This document shows, in pieces, positions 17,092 to 26,393 of a DNA stretch of 64,000 nt. The stretch's first letter is position 1, and every line of letters begins with the position of its first letter. The stretch spans positions 1 to 64,000 of the forward strand of contig CAVSWT010000009.1 of the NCBI GenBank assembly GCA_963731745.1. Direction: 5' to 3'. Source of the stretch: CAVSWT01 sp963731745. GTDB lineage: Bacteria; Bacteroidota; Ignavibacteria; Ignavibacteriales; Ignavibacteriaceae. The notes below the pieces were generated by a model. It was not told the origin of the DNA and ran no database searches. It worked only from the letters and a program-made list of their open reading frames with translations. The translations under genes were made by a program, and so were the position numbers.

Positions 17092-17568
17092 ATGAAGAAG
17101 ATTGTTTTTAGATCATTTATAACAGCGATAATTTTTTCATTTTCACTAATTGCTTGTAATAATAATTCAAAAGACGAATCAAATGCTTATCAGGACAATA
17201 GTTATACCCAATCCGATACGATGAATACTGGTACATATAATACTCACCACTTCGGCGTCATTAATAAAGATTATACCTATGCAGAAAAAGATCAGTTTGA
17301 AAAAGACGTAACAAAGGCTCGATCAAAACTTGATCAAGAAATAAATAAGCTTGAAAAAAAATCTGAAAATGCCACCGGTGATACTAAAGATTGGTATGAC
17401 AAAAAAATCTCTGAACTTAAAGATGAAAGAGATAATCTAGATTCGAAATGGAGCGATTTCAACAATACGACTGAAGAAAATTGGGATGAATTCAAATCTG
17501 GTGTTCAAAACGCATGGGATGATGTAGAAAACACCTGGAATGATATAACTAATAATGATCAAGAGTAA
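17092..17568 (+). CDS. Coiled-coil lipoprotein
   Basis: This 158-residue protein has a lipoprotein signal peptide with the lipobox LIAC (Cys22), a Ser/Asn-rich linker, and then a highly charged helical stretch (about residues 65-150) such as 'EKDVTKARSKLDQEINKLEKKS' and repeated Trp-Asp-Asp segments ('NAWDDVENTWNDI'). The pattern suggests a periplasmic coiled coil anchored in a membrane. AGGAG precedes the ATG. It lies directly downstream of the DUF5670 peptide and is closed by a strong terminator, so the two form a small operon. No specific function is recognised; cell-envelope stress or structural roles are possible. Confidence 0.75.
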   Translation: MKKIVFRSFITAIIFSFSLIACNNNSKDESNAYQDNSYTQSDTMNTGTYNTHHFGVINKDYTYAEKDQFEKDVTKARSKLDQEINKLEKKSENATGDTKDWYDKKISELKDERDNLDSKWSDFNNTTEENWDEFKSGVQNAWDDVENTWNDITNNDQE

Positions 17569-17592
17569 GTTAATTTAATATCCCAAATAAAG

Positions 17593-17618
17593 GGCTGTCA
17601 ATTTTGACAGCCTTTTTT
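17593..17618 (+). terminator. Rho-independent terminator after the coiled-coil lipoprotein gene
   Basis: The stem GGCTGTCA / TGACAGCC with an ATTT loop is followed by six T. It lies 24 bases after the stop codon of the lipoprotein gene. On the minus strand the A-rich flank could also serve the convergent MgtC-like gene. Confidence 0.9.
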
Positions 17619-17637
17619 ATTTTAAGCTATAATAAAA

Positions 17638-18951
17638 TCACGTTAAGAATAAGAGAAGAAGATAAATAAGTGATATCGCGGATAGAATTATCATCCCCTT
17701 CCAAACGGTTCGCTTTAATTCTGTAGTTCCCAGAAAGGTAGCGATACACGCCTTAACAATATTATTAGTAATTGTTGAAATAATAATTGCTGCTAAACCA
17801 ATTTTTGAGCTCAATCCCGTACTTAAAAATTTAGTAACCGAAATAGCGATTGCATCTACACTCGAAAGTCCTGCTAATCCACTTGCTAGATAAATTCCTC
17901 CATCTCCCAAATATTGCTCCGCTCCTTTTGTGACGAATAAAACTAAACCAAATAAAAATCCAAACATCAGAGCTGATTTTAATTCAAAAGGATTTTTGAA
18001 TTCAATTGTCTGACTATTCTCCACATGATTTTTTTTACTAAAGAAATAGCTTGTAACTAAGCCTGACAAAATTAGTAGTAAAAGAAACGCCCAAATAGAA
18101 TCTATAAATGAGCTTTCTAAAACCAACACAATAAAAAATATTCTTAAATACATTACTGTAGAAGCAAGTATAATTCCGATCCCAAAACTATGGCTTAATT
18201 CAGAAGCTTCTTTACTTTTTTTTGATAATGAAATAGTAAGTGCTGTGCTGGAAACTAATCCGCCTAGCAATCCTGTAATCGGTATGCCTTTATTCTGTCC
18301 AATGGTTTTAATAAAAATATAACCAACAAAACTAATCGCACTTATGAATATTACCATCCGCCAAATTAAAAGAGGGTTAAGAATGTTGAACGGTCCGTAA
18401 GTTTTATCAGGTAATAGCGGAAGGATTATCACCGTAATTACAGCTAGTTTTATTGTTGCATAAATGTCCTGTTCACTAACTTTACCGGCAAATTTATGCA
18501 GCTGAATTTTTAAAGTCAGGAACATAGCTACAACCACACCGACTATAGCAGCAATAATTATAAAATTCCAGTAAACCATCGCCCCTAATAAAAACACTAA
18601 GATTACAGAAATTTCTGATGTTGCTCCTCTTTTTCCAATTTTTGCTGAGAATACATGTGACACTGTCACAAGCGAACCGAATACAATTAAACCTGCAATG
18701 AATACCCAATAAGAAGTGATAGACGAAATTAAGGCTGATAGAAAGCCAAATATTACAACTAAAGGAAAAGTTCTTATTCCGGCAAAAATTTTTTCATTTT
18801 CAGATCTGGAATGTTCTCTTTCTAATCCGACAAGTAAACCGATAAGTATTGCAATTGCCAATTTTTGCACTAATACGAATAAATCTCCACCTCCAGTTTC
18901 TGGTGATTGATTTTTAAGATATTCGGGAAGAAATTTTAATGAATCCAGCAT
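17638..18951 (-). CDS. MgtC/SapB-type membrane protein with DUF4010 domain
   Basis: This 437-residue protein has about 12 transmembrane segments. The N-terminal part carries the MgtC/SapB signature 'LAIAILIGLLVGLEREHSR' followed by 'FAGIRTFPLVVIFG'. The rest matches the DUF4010 arrangement, with 'GLLGGLVSSTALTISLSKKS' and 'LASGLAGLSSVDAIAISVTKF'. Two-domain proteins of this type are widespread; an ion-related transport role is suspected but not established. It is convergent with the DUF5670/lipoprotein operon and divergent from the histidine kinase, so it is likely monocistronic. Confidence 0.88.
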   Translation of the reverse strand: MLDSLKFLPEYLKNQSPETGGGDLFVLVQKLAIAILIGLLVGLEREHSRSENEKIFAGIRTFPLVVIFGFLSALISSITSYWVFIAGLIVFGSLVTVSHVFSAKIGKRGATSEISVILVFLLGAMVYWNFIIIAAIVGVVVAMFLTLKIQLHKFAGKVSEQDIYATIKLAVITVIILPLLPDKTYGPFNILNPLLIWRMVIFISAISFVGYIFIKTIGQNKGIPITGLLGGLVSSTALTISLSKKSKEASELSHSFGIGIILASTVMYLRIFFIVLVLESSFIDSIWAFLLLLILSGLVTSYFFSKKNHVENSQTIEFKNPFELKSALMFGFLFGLVLFVTKGAEQYLGDGGIYLASGLAGLSSVDAIAISVTKFLSTGLSSKIGLAAIIISTITNNIVKACIATFLGTTELKRTVWKGMIILSAISLIYLLLLFLT

Positions 18952-19108
18952 ATAAATAAAATATTTCTTATTAAAATGCTGATTTTATTCATAAAATAAA
19001 ATAATCTGAGTCAATCCTCATAAAATTCTAAAATAAGTTCATTTTTCATCGATAATAACTTATAAATTCTTGATTATTTATTGAAACCAATTACTGTATA
19101 TCCATAAA

Positions 19109-22100
19109 ATGCTACCAGATAAAAATTCTCCCTTTTTTGCAAATAAAAGTACACTCTCGCCTCAATTTGAAATTTTAAACTCTATTAATATTCCAATAAT
19201 TATTACAGATAATTATTTTACTATAACATTTTGCAATCATGCTGCGCATAAGTTGTTTGAATGTGAGACAAAGTTTAATCCAACCGTTTATGATAAATAT
19301 TTCTTTAATTTATTTACTGATAATTCATTTGGTAAAAATGGATTTAAAAAAGAATTACAATTGAGAAAAAATTGGAAAGGAAAAGTTGAATTAAAATCCA
19401 AAAATTATTCAGTCAAGACTTCAAATCTTTCTCTGTCAATTTTAAAAGATGATTTTGATAACGAGAATGGAATAATGGCTGTATTTGAAGATATGGCCGA
19501 CAAGGAGTTTCAATTAGCTATAAAAAGAAGCGAAGATAAATTTAATGCTTTGTTCGAACACGACCCGCTAATGAATATAACGATTGAAACATCCGGCAAA
19601 ATAATAAACGCCAATAAAACAGCAGCGCTTGAATTAGGTTATAGAATTGAAGATATAATTGGGAAATCAATTTATGATTTCATTTTTGATGATGATAAAA
19701 ATAATTTTGAAGAAACAATAATTAAATCTATATCCACACCATTTCAACCATATACTTTTGAACTGAGAAAATTAAGAAGTGACTTTGAAATAATTTGGGT
19801 TAAAACTACAATTTATTCTATACTTGAAGATAGAGGCTTATCGGCAATAATAATAAATTCAGAAAATATCACTTCACATAAAAGCACATTGAATGCTTTA
19901 ATTTTAAGTGAAGAAAGATTGGCAGCTACCGAACAATTTTCCCTTATAATGTCAACGTTCACCACTCTTGAAGGAAATTTCATTAAAGTTCCAAAAAGAT
20001 TTTGTGATTTTGTTGGTTATACTGAACATGAATTACTTGGCAAAAATTTTAGAGATATCACACATCCCGATGATGTTGAGATACAAGTTCAATTGTGGCA
20101 GCAATTTGTGGAAGGCGATAAGAAATCAATCGAACTGGAAAAAAGATATATCTGCAAAGATAAAAAATTAGTTTGGGCTTACATTAACAGCACCGCTATT
20201 CGTGATTTATATGGGAACGTATCCCAAGTGCTCACATATGTAAAAGATATAACAGAAAATAAGCTAGCACAGGAAGAAATTAGAAAGAGTGAAAGAAGAT
20301 ACCGGTTATTAGTTAATAGCATTAAAGAAATTATTTTTCAAACTGATTTACAGGGCAATTGGATCTTTTTAAATCCAGCATGGGAAGATATAACAGGTTT
20401 CTCGGTTAAAGATACGTTGGGTAAATATTTCTTAGATTTTGTTCACAAAGACGATAGAGAACTTTCGCTTAAAAAATTTCATAGTCTATTCCATAATCAA
20501 TTTGAAAATGACAAATATGAAATTAGATACAACAGAGCAGATGGAAAAAATTGCTGGATGGAAGCTTTCGCAAAGCCTGCCTTCGATGACAATGAGAATA
20601 TTATAGGAATAGCCGGAACACTCATCGATATTACTGAAAGAAAATTAGCCGACGAGTCTCTTCGTCAAAGCGAAGAAAGATTCCGTGCGCTAGTCGATAA
20701 TATGTTAGACCCGGCTTACATCTCAGACTGGCAAGGTAATATTATTTTTTCCAATAATGCTGGAAAAAATTTATTGAAAAATTATGAAACTGATAATTTT
20801 AAAATAGCCAATCTTAAAGATTTTATTCACACCGAGCACATTACAAAATATCTTAATGATTTAAAAATTATTAATTCAACCGGTAAAGGATATTTAGCTG
20901 AGTACAGACTTACTTCTATTAACTCGATTGAAGTTTGGGTTGAAACTTTGAGCAGCAAAATTATTTTTGATGGAATAACTGCCAACCTTGTTACGTTCAG
21001 AGATGTTTCCGAAAGAAGAATTTTTATCAATCAATTGAAAGAAGCAAAAGAAAAAGCCGAAGAATCAATTCGCCTCAAAACAAATTTCCTCGCAAACATG
21101 AGTCATGAGCTTCGAACTCCTATGGCGGGAATTTTAGGATATGCTGAAATCTTAAAACAAGAATTTAAAGAATCTGAACACAAAAAAATGACTGACGATC
21201 TCTTTGACAGCGGCAAACGATTAATGGAAACTTTAGATTTAATTTTAGAGCTTTCAAAGATTGAAGCCAACAAGGTTGAAGTCAGATTTACAGAAATAAA
21301 TGTTGCGAAAAAAATAATAGAAAGCATTGAACTATTTTCAAGATCTGCAGAACAAAAACAACTTTATCTTTTACCGCACATAAAAAATGAAAATTTATTT
21401 ATCACTGCAGACGAAGATATGTTAAAAGAAGTAATTGATAATCTTTTAAGTAACGCTATAAAATTTACGAGAACCGGCGGAATAGCTGTGAAGGTTGAAG
21501 AAAATTATTATAATGATTGTCCTTATGTTGACATTAAATTTATTGATACCGGAATTGGAATTTCAAAGGAACACCAGGAAATTATATTTGAAGAATTTAG
21601 ACAGGTAAGTGAAGGCCTCAATAGGAAATTTGAAGGGACGGGCTTAGGCTTAACTATAAGCGCAAAATTAGTTAAAATGATGAATGGAAGTATTCACGTT
21701 GAAAGCAGCGGCAGAAATGGATCTACATTTACAATAAGATTTAAAAAAGTTGAACGCGAACAAGAATTCAGTAAAAATCATTATAACTTTTCATCAAATA
21801 AAGATGCAATAGAAATTAGTAGTGAAATTGATGAAGATAAAATACTACTTATTGATGACGAAATAAGTTCTCAAGAAATATTAAAGTTATTTTTGAAAGG
21901 TATTAAATGCAGAATTGATTTTGCATCAGATAGGCAGACTGCTTTAATTCTTGCAAGAGAGAATAATTATAAGGCAATCTTAATTTGCAGCAACTTAGAA
22001 TTCAGTGCGTCTGAGCTAGAAACGGTGAATCTTATAAAATCTTTAGCTGGATATGAAAAAGTAAACATTATTGCTATAACTGGCCATGACTATACAGATA

Positions 22101-22216
22101 AAAAAACCGAATTAGAAAAATTAGGGTTCACTAACTTTCTCAATAAACCATTCAATAAAACTGTAATCAGTGAACTGATATCAAATATTTTAGAAACCAA
22201 AATTCCTTCTATTTAA
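19109..22216 (+). CDS. Multi-PAS hybrid sensor histidine kinase with degenerate receiver
   Basis: This 1035-residue protein has no transmembrane helix, so it is probably a cytoplasmic sensor. It contains about five PAS domains (roughly residues 20-130, 143-258, 267-388, 394-515, 521-640). A HisKA domain follows with the phospho-accepting His666 in 'NMSHELRTPMAGILGY', then a HATPase with N box 'DNLLSNAIKFT', G1 'DTGIGI' and G2 'GTGLGLTISAKLV'. The C-terminal receiver (about 911-1030) keeps Asp916/Asp917, Thr991 and Lys1013, but the phospho-acceptor Asp is replaced by Cys960 in 'AILICSNLEF'. The receiver therefore cannot be phosphorylated in the usual way. It is convergent with a SpoIIE-type phosphatase gene. 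Confidence 0.93.
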   Translation: MLPDKNSPFFANKSTLSPQFEILNSINIPIIITDNYFTITFCNHAAHKLFECETKFNPTVYDKYFFNLFTDNSFGKNGFKKELQLRKNWKGKVELKSKNYSVKTSNLSLSILKDDFDNENGIMAVFEDMADKEFQLAIKRSEDKFNALFEHDPLMNITIETSGKIINANKTAALELGYRIEDIIGKSIYDFIFDDDKNNFEETIIKSISTPFQPYTFELRKLRSDFEIIWVKTTIYSILEDRGLSAIIINSENITSHKSTLNALILSEERLAATEQFSLIMSTFTTLEGNFIKVPKRFCDFVGYTEHELLGKNFRDITHPDDVEIQVQLWQQFVEGDKKSIELEKRYICKDKKLVWAYINSTAIRDLYGNVSQVLTYVKDITENKLAQEEIRKSERRYRLLVNSIKEIIFQTDLQGNWIFLNPAWEDITGFSVKDTLGKYFLDFVHKDDRELSLKKFHSLFHNQFENDKYEIRYNRADGKNCWMEAFAKPAFDDNENIIGIAGTLIDITERKLADESLRQSEERFRALVDNMLDPAYISDWQGNIIFSNNAGKNLLKNYETDNFKIANLKDFIHTEHITKYLNDLKIINSTGKGYLAEYRLTSINSIEVWVETLSSKIIFDGITANLVTFRDVSERRIFINQLKEAKEKAEESIRLKTNFLANMSHELRTPMAGILGYAEILKQEFKESEHKKMTDDLFDSGKRLMETLDLILELSKIEANKVEVRFTEINVAKKIIESIELFSRSAEQKQLYLLPHIKNENLFITADEDMLKEVIDNLLSNAIKFTRTGGIAVKVEENYYNDCPYVDIKFIDTGIGISKEHQEIIFEEFRQVSEGLNRKFEGTGLGLTISAKLVKMMNGSIHVESSGRNGSTFTIRFKKVEREQEFSKNHYNFSSNKDAIEISSEIDEDKILLIDDEISSQEILKLFLKGIKCRIDFASDRQTALILARENNYKAILICSNLEFSASELETVNLIKSLAGYEKVNIIAITGHDYTDKKTELEKLGFTNFLNKPFNKTVISELISNILETKIPSI

Positions 22217-22336
22217 TATAAACAGTTTTAATATTTACAAATTCTTTTATGCCAAACTCAGATAACTCTCTGCCTATTTTTTTTATAAAATGATGTAACA
22301 GAAACCCCTCGTACAAAAAGTGTGATTCAATTAAAC

Positions 22337-23569
22337 TTAAGAGACTCGCTTTATAATGACTAAAGTTTTATCATCATTATATTTTCCATCTTTCGAAAAT
22401 TTAATTACATCATCTAAAATAGCATAAGCAATTTGTTTACTTGATTTCTTCTTCGATTTTATTAACTGCTGCTTTAATCTTTCTTCACCATAACTTTCAT
22501 ATTCTGAATCAGCAGTCTCTGTTATGCCGTCGGAAAAAATAACAAGCACATCATTTAAACCGAAGTTAATATTATCAATTACATATTTCGCATTTGGAGT
22601 TGGCCCTAGTAACATTCCTGTAGGATTTAATTCTACTATTTCATCGGTCGAGTTTTTTAAAAAAAATGGAGGATTATGGCCAGCGTTTGCAAATAGAAAA
22701 AGCCCATTTCTATCTGTAGATAATTCTCCATAAAACAAGGACGCAAATTTATCATCAGAAAATATTTGATTAACAAGCTGATTCATTCGTTTCATTAATG
22801 GTGCTATTTTTATTTCAAAACTTGCCGCCATTCTTAAAGCTCCTGAAATATACATCGCTTCGGCAGCAGCACTTACGCCTTTGCTGGCAGCATCGCCCAC
22901 AACTACACCTAGTCTATCATTGTCATCACCAATTTCCAGATAATCAAAAAAGTCTCCGCCCACTATTTCAGCTGGTTGAGTGATCCCAAATAATTCATAA
23001 TTATGAAAGTGATATTCATGTTCGGGTAAAATACTTTTTTGCAGCTCTCTGGCTTTATCAATATCAGCTTTCAATGATTTTGCTTTAACAAAATATCTTT
23101 TCTGTTTTATTTGTGCGGTTAAAGCTGTTGCGATAATGTTTAATGTCAATTTAAACTGTTCATCAATTTCATTGCTATTTAAGGCAAGTAAATACTCGTA
23201 GTAAAATTTATCATTAATTTTTATTTTTTCACCAACTCCGGATGCTGAATATTTAAAAATTCCAATTTGGCGCAAGACCTCATTTGTTTCATTCCCTAGA
23301 ATAGTTCTGTCTCTGGCAATGAAATCAAAAATAGGATATTCAGCTATCGGTAAAATAAATTCATCACTTATTTTTTCAATCGTCCCCGTTTGAAATAAAA
23401 GCTGATATGCTGGCTCATCAGGTTTAAGCCGCCATATTCGTCCACCTGTTACATTAATATTTTCATGTTCAACAATCTGATTTACAGTCGCGATAAGCAT
23501 TTCTTCTTCTGAAGCAAAATTTTTTGAAGCTATACTTTCAACAGTTTTGTGTAGTCTTTTTTGATCCAT
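22337..23569 (-). CDS. SpoIIE/RsbU-type PP2C serine phosphatase with N-terminal GAF-like region
   Basis: This 410-residue protein joins an N-terminal GAF-like sensor region (about residues 1-160) to a short coiled linker 'DKARELQKSILPEHEY' and a PP2C SpoIIE phosphatase domain (about 190-408). All metal-binding aspartates are present: Asp206 in 'VGGDFFDY', Asp226 in 'GDAASKGVSAA', Asp347 in 'SDGITETAD' and Asp399/400 in 'YNDDKT'. 'FANAGHNPPF' is intact. Such enzymes dephosphorylate anti-sigma-factor antagonists in partner-switching systems. No anti-sigma or STAS gene is adjacent, so the partner lies elsewhere. A palindrome at 23610-23627 lies upstream. Confidence 0.92.
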   Translation of the reverse strand: MDQKRLHKTVESIASKNFASEEEMLIATVNQIVEHENINVTGGRIWRLKPDEPAYQLLFQTGTIEKISDEFILPIAEYPIFDFIARDRTILGNETNEVLRQIGIFKYSASGVGEKIKINDKFYYEYLLALNSNEIDEQFKLTLNIIATALTAQIKQKRYFVKAKSLKADIDKARELQKSILPEHEYHFHNYELFGITQPAEIVGGDFFDYLEIGDDNDRLGVVVGDAASKGVSAAAEAMYISGALRMAASFEIKIAPLMKRMNQLVNQIFSDDKFASLFYGELSTDRNGLFLFANAGHNPPFFLKNSTDEIVELNPTGMLLGPTPNAKYVIDNINFGLNDVLVIFSDGITETADSEYESYGEERLKQQLIKSKKKSSKQIAYAILDDVIKFSKDGKYNDDKTLVIIKRVS

Positions 23570-23609
23570 GTTTTATACAATAATAATTTTTTAATGTGTT
23601 TAATATTTT

Positions 23610-23627
23610 CCCTATCATGCGATAGGG
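23610..23627. promoter_or_regulatory. Perfect palindrome upstream of the SpoIIE-type phosphatase gene
   Basis: CCCTATC-ATGC-GATAGGG is a 7+4+7 inverted repeat 40 bases upstream of the phosphatase start. It stands out in an AT-rich gap and has no T run on either side, so an operator is more likely than a terminator. Confidence 0.35.
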
Positions 23628-23857
23628 ATCGCTAATTATTTAAATTCTTTTTTACTTATTCCGAATTTTCTTTGGATATGTTAGATAACTTTTAATAAAA
23701 GATAATGTCAAAAATATTTTTTACAATATACAATTTATCTATCGCAGTTAAAAAACTTTTAGTTCTGTAAATGCCTGTCCCTTTTAGTCTTAAATTTTTA
23801 AATATTTATTAGAAAATTTGCGCAGGAAGAATTAGGCTAATAATAGTTACTCAAATA

Positions 23858-25129
23858 CTACTCAGTATAAAAATTTATCATTTGCTGAATGGCTTTTTTG
23901 CAAACGGGACAAAAATTATCTGCCGAGGCCGATTTCATAGAACAATCATAACAAGGCCGGTATATTCCCTTCTCAGCATATCCGCCTCCTTCGAATGCAC
24001 CGACTTCATCTAAATATTTATCTTCAACAGGCGTTGGAATTGGTGTTGAAGGATCAACCATATCTTTCCACTTAGAATTAAAGTCAATCAATGTTGTGAT
24101 GTTTGGTTCGAGCGGTTCAACATTCTTTGGGTAAAAATCATTGTAACTTACATCCGAGGTATAATATTCGTCAGCTAAAAAAGCGAATTCATGACCGAAT
24201 TCATGAACCATAATATATTCTTCATAAGAATTATTGTTTACAACCACGGAGTAGTCATTATAAATTGCACCTCCTCCATATTTATTTGTATTAACAATTA
24301 TTATTATCTGATCATATGGAGCATTTGAAGCAACATCCCGAACAGATTTATTATCCGTAGTCATTAAATATCTGTCTAAATCCAGCGAATAAAAACTAGT
24401 ATTGAGCAAGGTTTTTTTCCAAACGTGTTGAGCAGGAATATCTGTACCCGATTCTAATGATGGTGCTTCTATCCCACGAATATTAAATTTATTTTTATTT
24501 TCCTTATATGGAGATGATTCAAAAAGATATTCAGCAAATTTATTACAATCATCTTTAAAGTTATTCATTTCATCTTTTGTATAGCCTTCAGGAATGAATA
24601 CAATATCAACTTCATCTGTCGGATCGCCATTATGTAAAACTTCGAAATAATTGTATTCTTTTTTTCTTTCTGTTTTAATAAAATAATTTTCCGGGCTTAT
24701 TTTATATTCAAATTTTTTAATCAATTTATTTTTCTTATCACGACTGTAAAATTCAACTCTAATTTTATTTTTGGGAAAAGGTATTATAACTGTTTCGCTA
24801 AAACTTTTAGTGGTTTGCTTTGCCTCATCTGTGGTCTGCCATTCATGAAATAGAGTTGAATATCCATGCGAATAAATCAACTTATTACTTGTATCATCAT
24901 AAACTTGCACTCTATATACGCCATAATTAAAAGGATCAATTAGATTTTTATGAGACCCTCCAAAGTAAGGCTCTTTAATTAATTCGTCTATTGAGTAAGA
25001 ATCATTCGTGCTATCGCCTGTATGATAATAATCTATTCTTAATGATCCATTTTCAAAATAATCATCAAAGTTAATTTTTGGGAAGATAGATAGAGAGAGA
25101 ATCAAAATCAGAAAAATTATTTTGCGCAT
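23858..25129 (-). CDS. Secreted M64-family (IgA-peptidase-like) metallopeptidase
   Basis: This 423-residue protein has a signal peptide (about residues 1-18) and the M64 zinc motif HEFGHEFAFLADEYY with His309, Glu310, His313 and a conserved Asp320. An all-beta N-terminal region (about 20-155) resembles the N-terminal domain seen before M64 catalytic domains. The C-terminal 'CYDCSMKSA...FCPVCKKAIQQMI' matches the Cys-rich end of this family. Unlike many neighbours it has no T9SS sorting domain, so it may stay periplasmic or be exported by another route. The family name comes from a clostridial IgA protease; the substrate here is unknown and an immunoglobulin target is unlikely in a free-living organism. 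Confidence 0.9.
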   Translation of the reverse strand: MRKIIFLILILSLSIFPKINFDDYFENGSLRIDYYHTGDSTNDSYSIDELIKEPYFGGSHKNLIDPFNYGVYRVQVYDDTSNKLIYSHGYSTLFHEWQTTDEAKQTTKSFSETVIIPFPKNKIRVEFYSRDKKNKLIKKFEYKISPENYFIKTERKKEYNYFEVLHNGDPTDEVDIVFIPEGYTKDEMNNFKDDCNKFAEYLFESSPYKENKNKFNIRGIEAPSLESGTDIPAQHVWKKTLLNTSFYSLDLDRYLMTTDNKSVRDVASNAPYDQIIIIVNTNKYGGGAIYNDYSVVVNNNSYEEYIMVHEFGHEFAFLADEYYTSDVSYNDFYPKNVEPLEPNITTLIDFNSKWKDMVDPSTPIPTPVEDKYLDEVGAFEGGGYAEKGIYRPCYDCSMKSASADNFCPVCKKAIQQMINFYTE

Positions 25130-25163
25130 AATCCGAATTATGAAGTTTTAGTTGGTTATAATT

Positions 25164-25769
25164 TTATGTTAAAATTTTTCTTGAACCTGGCTTAACCAGC
25201 GGGATCCCCTCTTTACAAATCGGGCATTCTTCTTTGAGATAAGATACTACATCCATTTTCATTGCACTGATTTGCGGATAGCCAAAGTCGACTTTGCCGT
25301 TGCTTCTATCAACAATAAATCCAACCCCAACCACATCGGCATCATTTTGCCTAACAATTTCTATGGTTTCAAAAACGGAACCTCCTGTAGTAACCACATC
25401 TTCACAAACCAGTACTTTTTCGCTAGACTCCAAACTAAACCCACGCCGCAATGTTAATTTTTTTTCTTCACGTTCTACGAATATGAATCTTTTATTTAAT
25501 TGACGCGCAACTTCTTGTCCAACAACTATACCTCCAATAGCAGGCGCGATAACTGTGTCAATGTCATAATCTTTAAATTTGTCAGCAATAATTTTACAAA
25601 CCATCTCGGTATATTGTGGATATTGTAAAACTTTTGCGCATTGAAAATAATAATTACTGTGCCTTCCCGACGTAAGTAGAAAATGGCCCTGAAGTAATGC
25701 GCCTGTTTTCTGAAATATTTTTAATAGTTCGCTGCTGCTTGATGGTGAGACGTTTTCATTCAAGGTCAT
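25164..25769 (-). CDS. pyrE: Orotate phosphoribosyltransferase
   Basis: This 201-residue enzyme makes orotidine monophosphate from orotate and PRPP in pyrimidine synthesis. The PRPP-binding motif VLVCEDVVTTGGS is at residues 119-131. 'GHFLLTSGRHSNYYFQCAKVLQYP' and 'APAIGGIVVGQEVAR' match the OPRTase family, and the C-terminal 'CPICKEGIPLVKPGSRK' is typical of the longer bacterial form. The gene overlaps the upstream TPR gene by 14 bases, so it is translated from a coupled message. Other pyr genes are not in the window. Confidence 0.95.
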   Translation of the reverse strand: MTLNENVSPSSSSELLKIFQKTGALLQGHFLLTSGRHSNYYFQCAKVLQYPQYTEMVCKIIADKFKDYDIDTVIAPAIGGIVVGQEVARQLNKRFIFVEREEKKLTLRRGFSLESSEKVLVCEDVVTTGGSVFETIEIVRQNDADVVGVGFIVDRSNGKVDFGYPQISAMKMDVVSYLKEECPICKEGIPLVKPGSRKILT

Positions 25770-26064
25770 CTAAAAATTCCTCCATTTCTTTTGCCGCGTG
25801 TTTGTCGCCAACTTCATTGGCAACATCAATGCCTTGTAGATATAATTTTTTTGCTTCTTCTATTTGATTAATTTTTTCTTTCAACTGTGCATATTGCATA
25901 TAAACAGGAACATATTTGGAATCTGTTTCCAATAACTTTAAACAATATTCTTCAGCTTTCGGAAAATCTTTTTTTGAAATATATTCCAAGGCAATTCCAT
26001 ACATCACAAAAGAATCTGTCGGATTTTTCACATGCAGTTCAAGCAAACCTTCTAATCGGTTCAT
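25756..26064 (-). CDS. Small TPR-repeat protein
   Basis: This 102-residue protein consists of about two and a half tetratricopeptide repeats, with the typical spacing in 'AEEYCLKLLETDSKYVPVYMQYAQLKEK' and 'EEAKKLYLQGIDVANEVGD'. There is no signal peptide, so it is probably a cytoplasmic protein-interaction module. It starts two bases after the stop of the pterin dehydratase gene and overlaps pyrE by 14 bases, so the three form an operon. No specific partner can be inferred. Confidence 0.85.
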   Translation of the reverse strand: MNRLEGLLELHVKNPTDSFVMYGIALEYISKKDFPKAEEYCLKLLETDSKYVPVYMQYAQLKEKINQIEEAKKLYLQGIDVANEVGDKHAAKEMEEFLDDLE

Positions 26065-26066
26065 GA

Positions 26067-26345
26067 TTAAATACTTTCTATTTTATTCGCCAAATCAAAA
26101 TCCTTATTCGTAATTCCATTTTCGCTATGAGTTGAAACTGAAATTTTAACTTTATTCCATGAATGCATTAAAATATCAGGATGATGGTCCATACCTTCAG
26201 CAATATGGCCGACTTTATTTACGAAACCCAAAGCTTCGCCAAAATCTTTCAATTCATATTCTTTTTCAATTTTATCATTAGTGAATTTCCATCCGTTAAT
26301 CTTCTTAAGATTTTCTCTGATTTCATTTTCATTATAAGCTGTCAT
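26067..26345 (-). CDS. Pterin-4a-carbinolamine dehydratase (PCD/DCoH family)
   Basis: This 92-residue protein belongs to the 4a-hydroxytetrahydrobiopterin dehydratase family. The core 'GMDHHPDILMHSWNKVKISVSTHSENGITNKDFDLA' carries the family's conserved His-His-Pro and later His. The frame extends five codons upstream to an ATG at 26360, but GGAGG lies just before the ATG at 26343-26345, so the shorter start is preferred. No aromatic amino-acid hydroxylase is adjacent; in many bacteria these enzymes act in pterin recycling for other cofactors. It is the first gene of an operon with the TPR protein and pyrE. Confidence 0.92.
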   Translation of the reverse strand: MTAYNENEIRENLKKINGWKFTNDKIEKEYELKDFGEALGFVNKVGHIAEGMDHHPDILMHSWNKVKISVSTHSENGITNKDFDLANKIESI

Positions 26346-26393
26346 AAATCCTCCGTTCATTTCATGTTTATAAAATTATAATCAAAATTAATC

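Noticed and set aside
23858..25129. M64 peptidase as a host-immunity IgA protease
   Set aside because: The family name is historical; the neighbours and likely free-living lifestyle give no support for an immunoglobulin substrate.
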